Part shown: positions 23,963-31,727 of the stretch, piece after piece
Numbering within the stretch: the first letter of the stretch is position 1
How the letters are laid out: the number at the start of each line of letters is the position of its first letter
DNA from: an uncultured bacterium
GTDB taxonomy: Bacteria; Cyanobacteriota; Vampirovibrionia; Gastranaerophilales; Gastranaerophilaceae
Direction of reading: 5' to 3'
Assembly (NCBI GenBank): GCA_947361225.1
Contig: CANAIK010000009.1
Coordinates: 1-40,228, forward strand
Length of the DNA: 40,228 nucleotides
Notes under the pieces: model-generated
Databases searched by the model: none
What the model was told of the DNA's origin: nothing
The model's input: the letters and a program-made list of their open reading frames with translations, nothing else
Made by a program: the position numbers and the translations under genes

Positions 23963-24517
23963 ATGAAAGCAATAATAGGACTTGGAAATCCTGAGGAAAA
24001 ATACCGAAAAACCCGCCATAATACCGGGTTTTTAATCGTGGATGAAATTCTAAGGGCAAATGATATTACCTTAAGTGATAAATTTAACTCTTTTTTTGCA
24101 AAAAAAGGGGAAATTCTATATCTATTGCCTAAAACTTATATGAATTTATCGGGTCGAGCCGTAGTTGAACTTATTAATTTTTATAAGCTTTCCAATAAAG
24201 ATATTTTGGTTATTTACGACGATGCTACGATTGATTTTGGAGTCTTTCGATTAAAAAAAGAAGGAAGTTTTGGAGGACACAACGGAATAAAGTCGATTAT
24301 TAATTCAATCGGGACCTCTGTTTTTGATAGATTAAAAGTCGGGGTTGGACCGGTCCCTCCCTCAATTCCAATCGACAGTTTTGTTTTGGGGAATTTTTCC
24401 GATAGTGAGCTTAAAAAAGTAAACCAAATGGGAAAAATTGCGCTTGATTTAGTCGATTGTTGGATAAATCAAGGAATTGAAACGGCTCAAAACAAATACA
24501 ATAAAAAAGTTATTTAA
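23963..24517 (+). CDS. pth: peptidyl-tRNA hydrolase
   Basis: Pth recycles tRNA from peptidyl-tRNAs dropped by ribosomes. This 184-residue protein has all family hallmarks: GLGNP (6-10), catalytic H19 in RHNTG, N61 in TYMNLSG, D87 in VIYDD, and N107 in GSFGGHNGIKSI. Length is standard. AAAAAGAGAA lies before the ATG. It is followed after 69 bases by an XRE gene that has its own operator and promoter. Confidence 0.96.
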   Translation: MKAIIGLGNPEEKYRKTRHNTGFLIVDEILRANDITLSDKFNSFFAKKGEILYLLPKTYMNLSGRAVVELINFYKLSNKDILVIYDDATIDFGVFRLKKEGSFGGHNGIKSIINSIGTSVFDRLKVGVGPVPPSIPIDSFVLGNFSDSELKKVNQMGKIALDLVDCWINQGIETAQNKYNKKVI

Positions 24518-24524
24518 AAGTTTA

Positions 24525-24541
24525 ATCGTATAGATTACGAT
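24525..24541. promoter_or_regulatory. palindromic operator, copy 1
   Basis: ATCGTATAGATTACGAT is a 17-bp palindrome with 6-bp perfect arms (ATCGTA/TACGAT) and a 5-bp spacer. It lies 45 bases before the XRE start at 24586. A near-identical copy (ATCGTATAAACTACGAT) precedes the second XRE gene at 25501. Confidence 0.7.
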
Positions 24542-24585
24542 AAAAATCGGTTTAGAGTTTTTTGTTAATAATATATGCTTTTTGT

Positions 24586-24927
24586 ATGACAAACGAACAA
24601 AAAGAAACAATGATAAAGTTTGGACGAAAAGTCAATTATTACAGGTCTTTAGCTAAACTTACGCAAGAAAAATTGGCTGAACTTTGTGATTGTTCCAACC
24701 AAACAATATCAGGAATTGAAACAGGCTATAGTTTCCCCTCGTATAAAGTTTTGTTTAATTTATCCAAAGCGTTAAATGTTCCAATAGCCTATTTTTTCAA
24801 TTTTGATAATGAAAGTGAAATTTCCAACAAAGAAAACTTAGAAACACTTGAGTTTTTGTTATCCAGAATGGATGCAAAAGAAAAACAAATTGCATTTCGT
24901 GTCCTTAGGGCAATTATTGAGCGATAG
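24586..24927 (+). CDS. small XRE-family regulator, copy 1
   Basis: From the ATG at 24586 the protein has 113 residues; a longer frame from 24562 lacks support. Its helix-turn-helix covers about residues 10 to 66 (LTQEKLAELCDCSNQTISGI, then ETGYSFPS). A C-terminal helical pair ends MDAKEKQIAFRVLRAIIER. TTTAGA and TATGCT, 17 bp apart, end 6 bases before the ATG, so the mRNA may be leaderless. The 17-bp palindrome upstream is shared with the XRE gene at 25501, implying one or both proteins bind both sites. Confidence 0.85.
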   Translation: MTNEQKETMIKFGRKVNYYRSLAKLTQEKLAELCDCSNQTISGIETGYSFPSYKVLFNLSKALNVPIAYFFNFDNESEISNKENLETLEFLLSRMDAKEKQIAFRVLRAIIER

Positions 24928-25125
24928 ATATAATTTTAGGTGAATTACACAATTATACATTAAAACTATCTAGGATAACCATCCTTAACTTGACTGCTTT
25001 TATTAAAATCCTATTTTTGCAAAATATCAATTTTCTACAGAGGCCAATTAATTTAGAATGCTAACAACATTTTAGCCTTTGGGTAAAATATGATTAATTT
25101 AGGTGTAATTAGGCATATAATTACC

Positions 25126-25305
25126 TTAATTTATTTTTTCTAAAAAAATATTATATTCATATTCTAACTGTTTAGTTGTTGTATATATTTTGTTGATATA
25201 TTCTTTTCTTATAGTTTGAGAGATGATGTTATTATCTGTATTTAACTTGTTTAGAATTTTACTATTTATTTCATGTAATTTCTGTATTGAATTTAAGTTA
25301 TGCAT
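25126..25305 (-). CDS. small protein of 59 residues
   Basis: An ATG at 25305 is preceded by AAGAAAGGTCAAA and opens a frame of 59 codons ending in TAA at 25126. The protein begins MHNLNSIQKLHEINSKILNK and is Asn/Ile/Lys-rich, wholly helical by appearance, and ends FLEKIN. It has no signal peptide, membrane helix or known motif. It is divergent from the second XRE gene and shares the 17-bp operator between them, so it is a likely regulated target. It might be an antitoxin, a small regulator or an interacting helix; nothing in the sequence decides this. A clean ribosome-binding site and coherent composition support it being real. Confidence 0.55.
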   Translation of the reverse strand: MHNLNSIQKLHEINSKILNKLNTDNNIISQTIRKEYINKIYTTTKQLEYEYNIFLEKIN

Positions 25306-25325
25306 TTTGACCTTTCTTAAAGAAT

Positions 25326-25350
25326 AAGGGGCAAAAGCCCCTTTTATTTT
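25326..25350 (+). terminator. strong intrinsic terminator
   Basis: AAGGGGC, loop AAAA, GCCCCTT, then TTATTTTTTATT. It points along the plus strand and would stop transcription from the first XRE gene. On the minus strand the same hairpin lies in the leader of the 59-residue gene, about 20 bases before its start, and could act there as an attenuator or RNA element. Confidence 0.8.
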
Positions 25351-25391
25351 TTATTAATAAACCAATTTGTATTTTAAAAACTAAACGGTTT

Positions 25392-25408
25392 ATCGTATAA
25401 ACTACGAT
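25392..25408. promoter_or_regulatory. palindromic operator, copy 2
   Basis: ATCGTATAAACTACGAT has the same arms and spacer length as the copy at 24525. A further half-site, TACGAT, follows at 25419-25424. The site lies between the divergent 59-residue gene and the XRE gene at 25501, positioned to control both. Confidence 0.7.
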
Positions 25409-25500
25409 AATTTTATTATACGATATATGATGAAAAAATGCAACAAAGTTTTATCAAGTATGCCATAGAAAATTTTACAAACATAAATTAAACTTAATTA

Positions 25501-25848
25501 ATGGATTTAAAAATTGAATTTGGCAAAAAAATTAAACAATATAGAAAAGCCTTAAACTTAACGCAAGAAAAATTTGCGGAACTTATTGATATCAATAGAA
25601 CAACTGTTGCAAGAATTGAAAAAGGAACTAATTTTCCTAACTGCAACACCATTGAAAGCATTAAAAAGGTCTTCAATGTTGAATATAGGGATTTATTTTC
25701 ATTTGACAAACAAGTTACAGGCACTCTGAATTCAATTTTTGAAAGTAGGCTTTCTAAATTAAATGAAGCAGATATCCAGTATTTTATTACAACAATTGAT
25801 GCATATTTATTACAAAAAGAGATAAATAAAAATCATCATAAACTATAA
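25501..25848 (+). CDS. small XRE-family regulator, copy 2
   Basis: This 115-residue protein has a helix-turn-helix in residues 6 to 66 (LTQEKFAELIDINRTTVARI, then EKGTNFPN) and a C-terminal helical pair (LSKLNEADIQYFITTIDAYL). It is clearly related to the XRE protein at 24586, and both share the operator palindrome, so the two probably arose by duplication and cross-regulate. There is no Shine-Dalgarno before the ATG. A 12-codon frame (MMKKCNKVLSSMP) lies about 70 bases upstream in the leader; its relevance is unknown. Confidence 0.87.
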   Translation: MDLKIEFGKKIKQYRKALNLTQEKFAELIDINRTTVARIEKGTNFPNCNTIESIKKVFNVEYRDLFSFDKQVTGTLNSIFESRLSKLNEADIQYFITTIDAYLLQKEINKNHHKL

Positions 25849-25948
25849 AAATTAGGTAACTATACGCTTAATTGTATCTAAATTAATCATAATTGTATAT
25901 AATTTCCTAAATTAATTTTTTCTATTAAGTATAATTTATTGTAAAAGA

Positions 25949-26362
25949 TTAATAAACGCTGCAATAGCCTGTTTTTAGCATTTTTTCGTTTATATTTTCA
26001 TTATTAACTCTTATAATTCCAAGGGCACGGTTGTATTTGTCGATTCCTTTGAATTCAAAATAAACTTTTTTGTTCTCAAGTTCTTTTTTAAGGATTTCCC
26101 CTGCCAAGTTCCCTTTTTCGATAACTTCGTCTTCCGTTAGTTTAAATTTCCTTGCCTGTGTTTTTGCTCTTATACCTTCGGTTCCTTCAAAACAATCAAT
26201 TCCTATTAATCTTATTCGAAAGATATTATCCTCAATCCGAGCTAAGATTGAATCCCCGTCATAGACCCTAACAACCTTAATTTCAGTGTTTGCGTTTGCG
26301 TGCAGTGAAATTAAGGTTAAAAAAGTTAAGAATATTATTCTAAATTTCCAACATTGCTTCAT
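25949..26362 (-). CDS. secreted thermonuclease-like (SNase) protein
   Basis: This 137-residue protein has a signal peptide (MKQCWKFRIIFLTFLTLISL, then HANA) and one staphylococcal-nuclease domain. Catalytic residues are in place: D37 in VYDGDS, R51, D56 and E59 in RLIGIDCFE, and R112 in DKYNRALG, matching D21, R35, D40, E43 and R87 of the S. aureus enzyme. It likely degrades extracellular or periplasmic DNA and RNA with Ca2+. Its first 23 bases overlap the 3' end of the aminotransferase gene, so it is translationally coupled to it, an odd pairing with no obvious functional logic. Confidence 0.9.
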   Translation of the reverse strand: MKQCWKFRIIFLTFLTLISLHANANTEIKVVRVYDGDSILARIEDNIFRIRLIGIDCFEGTEGIRAKTQARKFKLTEDEVIEKGNLAGEILKKELENKKVYFEFKGIDKYNRALGIIRVNNENINEKMLKTGYCSVY

Positions 26363-27521
26363 TTAAGCGCTTAATTCCTTCCTCAATCGTTTTTGAATCG
26401 GCGTTTGTGTAGTTAAGTCTTAAGGTGTTAACATTTGTTTGATTAACATAGAAAGGATCGCCCGGAACAAAAGCAACGTTTTTTTTGATTGCTCGATTAA
26501 ACAAATCAACCGAGGATTTTCCTTCCTCCAAGGTAACCCAGGTGAACATCCCCCCTTTAGGAATAGTAAATTTAATGTTTTTAGGGAAATATTTTTTCAT
26601 AGCACTAACCATAGATTCACTTTGGGATTTATATAGTTTTTTAATTTTTTCAATATGACGCTCAAGGTCGTTGTTGTATAAGTAATCTGAAATAAGATAT
26701 TGAGCGAATATATTCGAATGCAAATCAGACGCTTGTTTTGCGGTTTCAACCATTTTAATAATTTCTTTGTTTGCAATGATAAATCCTAAGCGCATTCCGG
26801 GCGTTACGATTTTTGAGAATGACCCGAGGTAAATATTTTTATCCGTTTCATTCAAACCAATATAAGGGATTCGTTTTCCTTCTTCGAATCTCAATTCTCC
26901 ATATGGATCATCTTGAATTAGAATCATATCTTCGTTTTTAATAACCTCAAAAACCTCTTTTCGATTCTGAGCGCTATAGGTTAATCCTGTCGGGTTTTGA
27001 AAATTCGGAATTAAATAAGCAAGTTTTGGTTTGTGGGTTTTAATTGTGTTTTTAAGTTCGTCGATATCTAATCCTTCGTCGTCAAGTTTTGTTTGGATAA
27101 AATTTGCTTTGTATAAGCAAAAAGCCTGCAATAATCCAAGATAAGAAGGTTTTTCAACCATAACCTTATCATTTTCATTCAAAAAAACCTTCCCTAATAA
27201 ATCCAGCGCTTGTTGAGAACCTGTTGTTATAATTACATTATCGATATTAATATCCATTGACCAAATTTTTTTGTATCTTTCAACAATATATTCTCTTAAG
27301 CTATCCAGCCCCATTGTGGTTGAGTATTGATAAATTTTATCTCCAAAAGTCTCGGCGATTCGATTCATTGAAACCTTAAGTTCTTCTTGAGGAAAGGAAA
27401 CCGGGTTTGGAAGTCCGCCTGCAAATGATATTATTTCAGGTTTTTGCGTAACTTTTAGAATTTCCCTTATAAAAGACGATGGGGTGGATAAGATTCTATC
27501 TGAGAAAAATTTTTCAAACAT
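26340..27521 (-). CDS. PLP-dependent aminotransferase, 2-aminoadipate/aromatic (LysN/Aro8-like) type
   Basis: This 393-residue fold-type I enzyme has FAGGLPNPVSFP near residue 33, the PLP contacts NPTG (176-179) and DDPYGEL (204-210), and the Schiff-base lysine K237 in GSFSKIVTPGMRLG. This pattern is that of the LysN / 2-aminoadipate / Aro8 and valine-pyruvate group, and it lacks the DNA-binding domain of MocR regulators. Likely substrates are aromatic, branched or aminoadipate amino acids; they cannot be told apart by eye. It precedes and overlaps the secreted nuclease. Confidence 0.88.
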   Translation of the reverse strand: MFEKFFSDRILSTPSSFIREILKVTQKPEIISFAGGLPNPVSFPQEELKVSMNRIAETFGDKIYQYSTTMGLDSLREYIVERYKKIWSMDINIDNVIITTGSQQALDLLGKVFLNENDKVMVEKPSYLGLLQAFCLYKANFIQTKLDDEGLDIDELKNTIKTHKPKLAYLIPNFQNPTGLTYSAQNRKEVFEVIKNEDMILIQDDPYGELRFEEGKRIPYIGLNETDKNIYLGSFSKIVTPGMRLGFIIANKEIIKMVETAKQASDLHSNIFAQYLISDYLYNNDLERHIEKIKKLYKSQSESMVSAMKKYFPKNIKFTIPKGGMFTWVTLEEGKSSVDLFNRAIKKNVAFVPGDPFYVNQTNVNTLRLNYTNADSKTIEEGIKRLNEAMLEI

Positions 27522-27582
27522 TTTTTTTAATTTCTTCCTTAAATTTTTAATTCCTAATTTATTCTACTACAAAAAATCGCAT

Positions 27583-27611
27583 TTGACGCAAAAAAATTAA
27601 AGTGATAATAT
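27583..27611 (+). promoter_or_regulatory. promoter of the MFS transporter
   Basis: TTGACG (27583-27588) and TAATAT (27606-27611) are exactly 17 bp apart and a TGA sits before the -10 box (extended -10). The palindrome TGATAATATCA (27603-27613) overlaps the -10 element and could be an operator. Confidence 0.7.
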
Positions 27612-27645
27612 CATTGAGGTTCTAATTTTTAATGGATAAAAACAA

Positions 27646-29061
27646 ATGTTTAGCAATCAAACAGATAAAATTAAGTGGATAATTTTTACAGTGAGCGCAA
27701 TTGGCGGGTTTTTAGCAATGATGGATTCTAATACCGTTAATGTTGCGTTGTATGAAATTGCAAATGATTTTAATATTGGAATTAATAGGGCGCAATGGGC
27801 GGTAACTGCCTATATTCTAATCTTATCGACTTTTTTAACTTTGTTTGGAAAGCTCAATGATCTGGTTTCAAGAAAAAATTTATATGCCTTAGGGTATCTT
27901 GTTTTTGCCCTTGGCGCCTTTTTTAACAGCGTTTCGATTAATTTTATAACCCTTATTTTGTCAAGAATCATCCAGGCACTGGGGGCAAGTATTCTTTTGT
28001 CCAATAATTACGCTATTATTTCATCAATTTTTAAAGGCAACAAAAGAGCGAAGGCTCTTGGGTTCTCAACCGCTCTTATGGCGCTTGCAGGGATGAGTGG
28101 ACCTATGATTGGCGGGTTTTTAATGCATTATACAAATTGGAGAATAATTTTTGTCCCAAGTATTGTTATAGGGCTTATTGGAGCGTATTTTTCCAAAAAA
28201 TATATCCCTGAAATTGTTCATAAACAAGAATTTAAGTTCGATTACCCAGGAATGATTTATTTATTAATTACAACTCTATCAATGTTATTAATAATTTCTA
28301 AAGGACACAGCTGGGGCTGGGGTTCCACAAGAATTATTGTGTTAAGCGCAGTTTTTCTTATTTTTGGCGCAATTTTTTATAACCAAGAAAAAAAGATTCA
28401 ATATCCTGTTGTTAATTTTGAACTTTTTCAATCAAAAGTTTTTAGATATGGGAATTTTGCCCTGTTAATCGCTTATTTTGCGCTATTTACAAATGCAATT
28501 CTGTTTCCTTTCTACGCTCAAAGGGTTTTAAACTTATCTCCTTTAATGACTGCAATATTAATTCTTCCTTTTTCTTTAATGTTTATGATTCTGGCACTTT
28601 TAAACGGAAAAATGACAAAAAAACTCCACAGCTCGATTCTTATGACAACAGGGACGATTTTAATTATCTTAGGATATATTGTTTTTACAACCGTTAATGA
28701 AAATTTGACTTATTGGAATATAATTATAGCGCAAGCGCTTATTGGAGCGGGTTCGGGGTGTTATCAACCTTCTGTTAACGCACTTGTTGTGTCTGTTGCG
28801 CCAATGGGGAAAATGGGTATTGCCTCGGGGATTTTAGCGATGTTTCGAAATGTTGGAATGTTGCTTGGAATTACAATTTCAGTAAGTATTTTTGATTTCT
28901 TTAAAAACAACGCTTTAAGCAATTCCTGCAATGAAATTCGGGCTTTTATTGTCGGATATCACTACGCAATTTATTTTGCGATATTCTTCGGAATAATTTG
29001 CGCAATTTTGTCCTATATGGCTCACAAAGCTTATAAGCACGAAAATCCTACAAATTTTTGA
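27646..29061 (+). CDS. MFS drug-efflux transporter, 14-helix DHA2 (EmrB/QacA) type
   Basis: This 471-residue protein has about 14 membrane helices. Helix 1 carries FLAMMDSNTVNVAL, the DHA2 motif D1 (LDxTxVNVAL-like); motif A follows in GKLNDLVSRKN, and motif C is recognisable in LMALAGMSGPMIGGFL. Such proteins export drugs, bile acids or other amphipaths using proton motive force; the substrate is unknown. GGATAAAAACAA is the ribosome-binding region. No EmrA-like partner is nearby. Confidence 0.9.
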   Translation: MFSNQTDKIKWIIFTVSAIGGFLAMMDSNTVNVALYEIANDFNIGINRAQWAVTAYILILSTFLTLFGKLNDLVSRKNLYALGYLVFALGAFFNSVSINFITLILSRIIQALGASILLSNNYAIISSIFKGNKRAKALGFSTALMALAGMSGPMIGGFLMHYTNWRIIFVPSIVIGLIGAYFSKKYIPEIVHKQEFKFDYPGMIYLLITTLSMLLIISKGHSWGWGSTRIIVLSAVFLIFGAIFYNQEKKIQYPVVNFELFQSKVFRYGNFALLIAYFALFTNAILFPFYAQRVLNLSPLMTAILILPFSLMFMILALLNGKMTKKLHSSILMTTGTILIILGYIVFTTVNENLTYWNIIIAQALIGAGSGCYQPSVNALVVSVAPMGKMGIASGILAMFRNVGMLLGITISVSIFDFFKNNALSNSCNEIRAFIVGYHYAIYFAIFFGIICAILSYMAHKAYKHENPTNF

Positions 29062-29067
29062 TGCAAT

Positions 29068-29096
29068 TTGCATTATTTATAATATGATAGTAGAAT
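29068..29096 (+). promoter_or_regulatory. promoter of the sigma-malQ operon
   Basis: TTGCAT (29068-29073) and TAGAAT (29091-29096) are 17 bp apart, about 30 bases before the sigma-factor gene. Confidence 0.55.
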
Positions 29097-29126
29097 CTAT
29101 ATAGAGGATTAGTAGGTAGCAAAAAG

Positions 29127-29780
29127 TTGCAAGCTAAATTAAAAGATTATATCGATATCATACAAAAAGTTGCAAGAGTAGAATACAAAAGGATTCCAGC
29201 GCATATGTTGGATTGTGAAGAACTTGTTTCAATAGGAATTCTTGCTCTTCAAGCGCTTTTTAAAGATAAAACCGAAGAACAACTCAAAAACTACAATACC
29301 TCATATGTTGCAACTGCTGTCCGCTGGGCGATTAGGAATGAACTTAGAAATAGATACAAATGGTACACCTTAAAGCACAGAAAAGACGATGAAACCGAAG
29401 AATATTCGCAAGATTCCTCCTCCCTGGATGTTTCACCCACAAAAATAAGAGAGGCGGTATACGAAGCGATTCTATCAATCGATTCAATCATGGCTCAAAG
29501 CTCAGACAATGATTCACCCTTCGATTTTATTAAAGACACAAGCGCAACGCCCGATGAAAAAGCGGAAATTTCCGAATTAAGCAAATTAATTAAAGAAGCA
29601 ATTGCAAAATTGCCTCAAAAAGATAGGACAATCGTAGAATACAGATTCTACAGGAATTTACAGGTAAAACAAATCGCAGCAATGGTTGGTTTGTCAAGCT
29701 CAAGAATTACAAGAATTGTCCAGGGGTCCTTAAATACCGTTAGAGAATATCTTCAAAAAAGGGGCTTAACAAGTTATTAA
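29127..29780 (+). CDS. sigma-70 family RNA polymerase sigma factor
   Basis: This 217-residue protein starts at TTG; the next Met (residue 22) would cut region 2. Region 2 is seen in CEELVSIGILALQALF and TAVRWAIRNELRNRYKW. A variable acidic middle follows. Region 4 is KLPQKDRTIVEYRFYRNLQV with helix-turn-helix VKQIAAMVGLSSSRITRIVQ. Region 1 is absent, so it is a group 3 factor resembling FliA/SigB types. As fliD is in the window a flagellar role is tempting, but here it leads an operon with malQ and envelope genes. The gene downstream starts 27 bases after it. Confidence 0.88.
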   Translation: MQAKLKDYIDIIQKVARVEYKRIPAHMLDCEELVSIGILALQALFKDKTEEQLKNYNTSYVATAVRWAIRNELRNRYKWYTLKHRKDDETEEYSQDSSSLDVSPTKIREAVYEAILSIDSIMAQSSDNDSPFDFIKDTSATPDEKAEISELSKLIKEAIAKLPQKDRTIVEYRFYRNLQVKQIAAMVGLSSSRITRIVQGSLNTVREYLQKRGLTSY

Positions 29781-29807
29781 TCTAAATTTTAGACAAGGAG
29801 AGGATAA

Positions 29808-31727
29808 ATGCTACTAGAGGAAAAATCTAAATTATTTTCAAAAGAATATAAAGAAACCATAAAAGAGGCACTTTTAGCGCTTGGTAAAAAAAATCTTGCT
29901 CTTATTGTACAGGGCGTTAGTTTTCCGGCTTTAAAAGACGAGAATACGGGTTTTGGAACCTTTAATTCTAAGGGTGCAAAAGAGCTTTATGACTTTATTA
30001 GCGGTGTTTTTAGCGCAGTTCAACTGGGACCGAGCGGAAAAACAAAATTATCCGACGCCTCTCCTTATACGGGTACGGTTTTTTCAAAAAATCCTCTTTT
30101 TATTAATTTACAAGAACTTACAACCGATGAATGGGGAAATATTCTATCTATTAGTACTTTAGAAAAAATTGTTGAAAAAAATCCTCTAAAAGATGCTCCA
30201 AAAGCAGCTTATGCTTACGCTTTAGGGGGATTAAAAATTGCAAGTGATGAATTCTATAAAAATTTTAAAAAACACGGGTTAAAAAGCCTTAGAAAAGAAT
30301 TTGAGACCTTTAAAAAAGAAAATGCTTTCTGGTTAGATAAAGACGCACTTTATGAGGCTTTAATTATTGAGAATAAATCCGATTATTGGCCTCAATGGAA
30401 TAATGAACTTGATAAAACTTTATTTAACCCCGAGGATAAGAAAAAGGCGCAAAAAAGAATTAAAGAAATTGAGAAAAAATACGCTGATACTATTGAGCAA
30501 TATAAGCTTGAGCAGTTTATTGTTCAAAAACAAACTCAAAAAACCCTTGATTACTGCAACAAGCTCGGTTTAAAACTTATTGCGGATAGACAAGTTGCAT
30601 TCTCAGACAGAGACAACTGGGCTTATCAATCACTATTTTTAGACGGATGGTATTTGGGTTGTCCTCCTGATTATTTTTCTAAAGACGGACAAGCCTGGGG
30701 ATTTTCCGTTGTAGATCCTGAAAAACTTTTTAACAAAGACGGATCTTTAGGTGAAGCAGGGTTATTATTAAAAAAACTTTATACAAAAATGTTTAAAGAA
30801 AACCCGGGCGGGGTTAGAATTGACCATACGGTTGGTTTAATCGACCCTTGGGTTTATAAAAAAGGATATTTGCCAAAAGTTGAAGAAGGCGCAGGACGTT
30901 TGTATTCAAGTCCTAATCATCCGGTTTTAAGAAAATATTCAATAGCAACCGAGGACAATATAAACAAAACTCCAATAGAAGGAAAATTCGCAACTCCGGA
31001 CGATGAAAAATGGATTGACAATTTATCCGATAATCAAATTAAACTTTATGGACAAATGATTGAAAAAATCGTTATAGCATCAGCCTTAGAGGCGGGACTT
31101 ACAAAGGATTCAATAATTGCTGAGGACCTTGGAACGCTTACTTATCCTGTTGTTAAGGTTATGGAAAAATATGAGCTTTTAGGGATGAAACTTGTTCAAT
31201 TTGTTGTAGCGCAAGAGGACAACCACCCCTACAGATGCAAAAATATTACTCCTAATTCCTGGGCAATGGTTGGAACCCACGACAACGAACCGATTAGAAT
31301 GTGGGCGTCTAAACTTGTTAACACGGAAAACGCTAATCCTTATATTAAAAATTTAATTGAGGACTTATGCGCTGAATTTGGAAATAAAGACGAAATCTGG
31401 CATAGAATGTATACAGACGAAAAGTTCTTCGGGTTTATGAAACTTGTTGAATGTTTTGCGTCTCAAGCTCAGAATATTCAAATATTCTTTACCGATTTCT
31501 TTGGAATTAATGAAGTTTATAATACCCCAGGAACCTCGGGGGATAAAAACTGGACTTTAAGATTGCAAGACAATTTTATTGAACAATATAAACAAAAACT
31601 AAAAACCGAGGAGGCGCTTAATCTGCCTTTAGCGTTAATTTATGCTTTTAAGGCAAGAGGATGGGATTTCTACAAAAATCATCAAGAGTTATTAGAAAAA
31701 TTAGAGCTGTTAGTAAATGAAAAATAG
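29808..31727 (+). CDS. malQ: 4-alpha-glucanotransferase (GH77)
   Basis: MalQ transfers alpha-1,4-glucan segments during glycogen or maltodextrin use. This 639-residue protein has every GH77 mark: GWYLGCPPDYFSKDGQAWG, the nucleophile D339 in GGVRIDH, acid/base E439 in IIAEDLG, and D492 in GTHDNE. It is longer than the usual 500-residue amylomaltase because of a helical insert of about residues 145 to 245. AAGGAGAGGAT precedes the ATG. It overlaps the start of the metallophosphoesterase gene by 11 bases. Confidence 0.94.
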   Translation: MLLEEKSKLFSKEYKETIKEALLALGKKNLALIVQGVSFPALKDENTGFGTFNSKGAKELYDFISGVFSAVQLGPSGKTKLSDASPYTGTVFSKNPLFINLQELTTDEWGNILSISTLEKIVEKNPLKDAPKAAYAYALGGLKIASDEFYKNFKKHGLKSLRKEFETFKKENAFWLDKDALYEALIIENKSDYWPQWNNELDKTLFNPEDKKKAQKRIKEIEKKYADTIEQYKLEQFIVQKQTQKTLDYCNKLGLKLIADRQVAFSDRDNWAYQSLFLDGWYLGCPPDYFSKDGQAWGFSVVDPEKLFNKDGSLGEAGLLLKKLYTKMFKENPGGVRIDHTVGLIDPWVYKKGYLPKVEEGAGRLYSSPNHPVLRKYSIATEDNINKTPIEGKFATPDDEKWIDNLSDNQIKLYGQMIEKIVIASALEAGLTKDSIIAEDLGTLTYPVVKVMEKYELLGMKLVQFVVAQEDNHPYRCKNITPNSWAMVGTHDNEPIRMWASKLVNTENANPYIKNLIEDLCAEFGNKDEIWHRMYTDEKFFGFMKLVECFASQAQNIQIFFTDFFGINEVYNTPGTSGDKNWTLRLQDNFIEQYKQKLKTEEALNLPLALIYAFKARGWDFYKNHQELLEKLELLVNEK

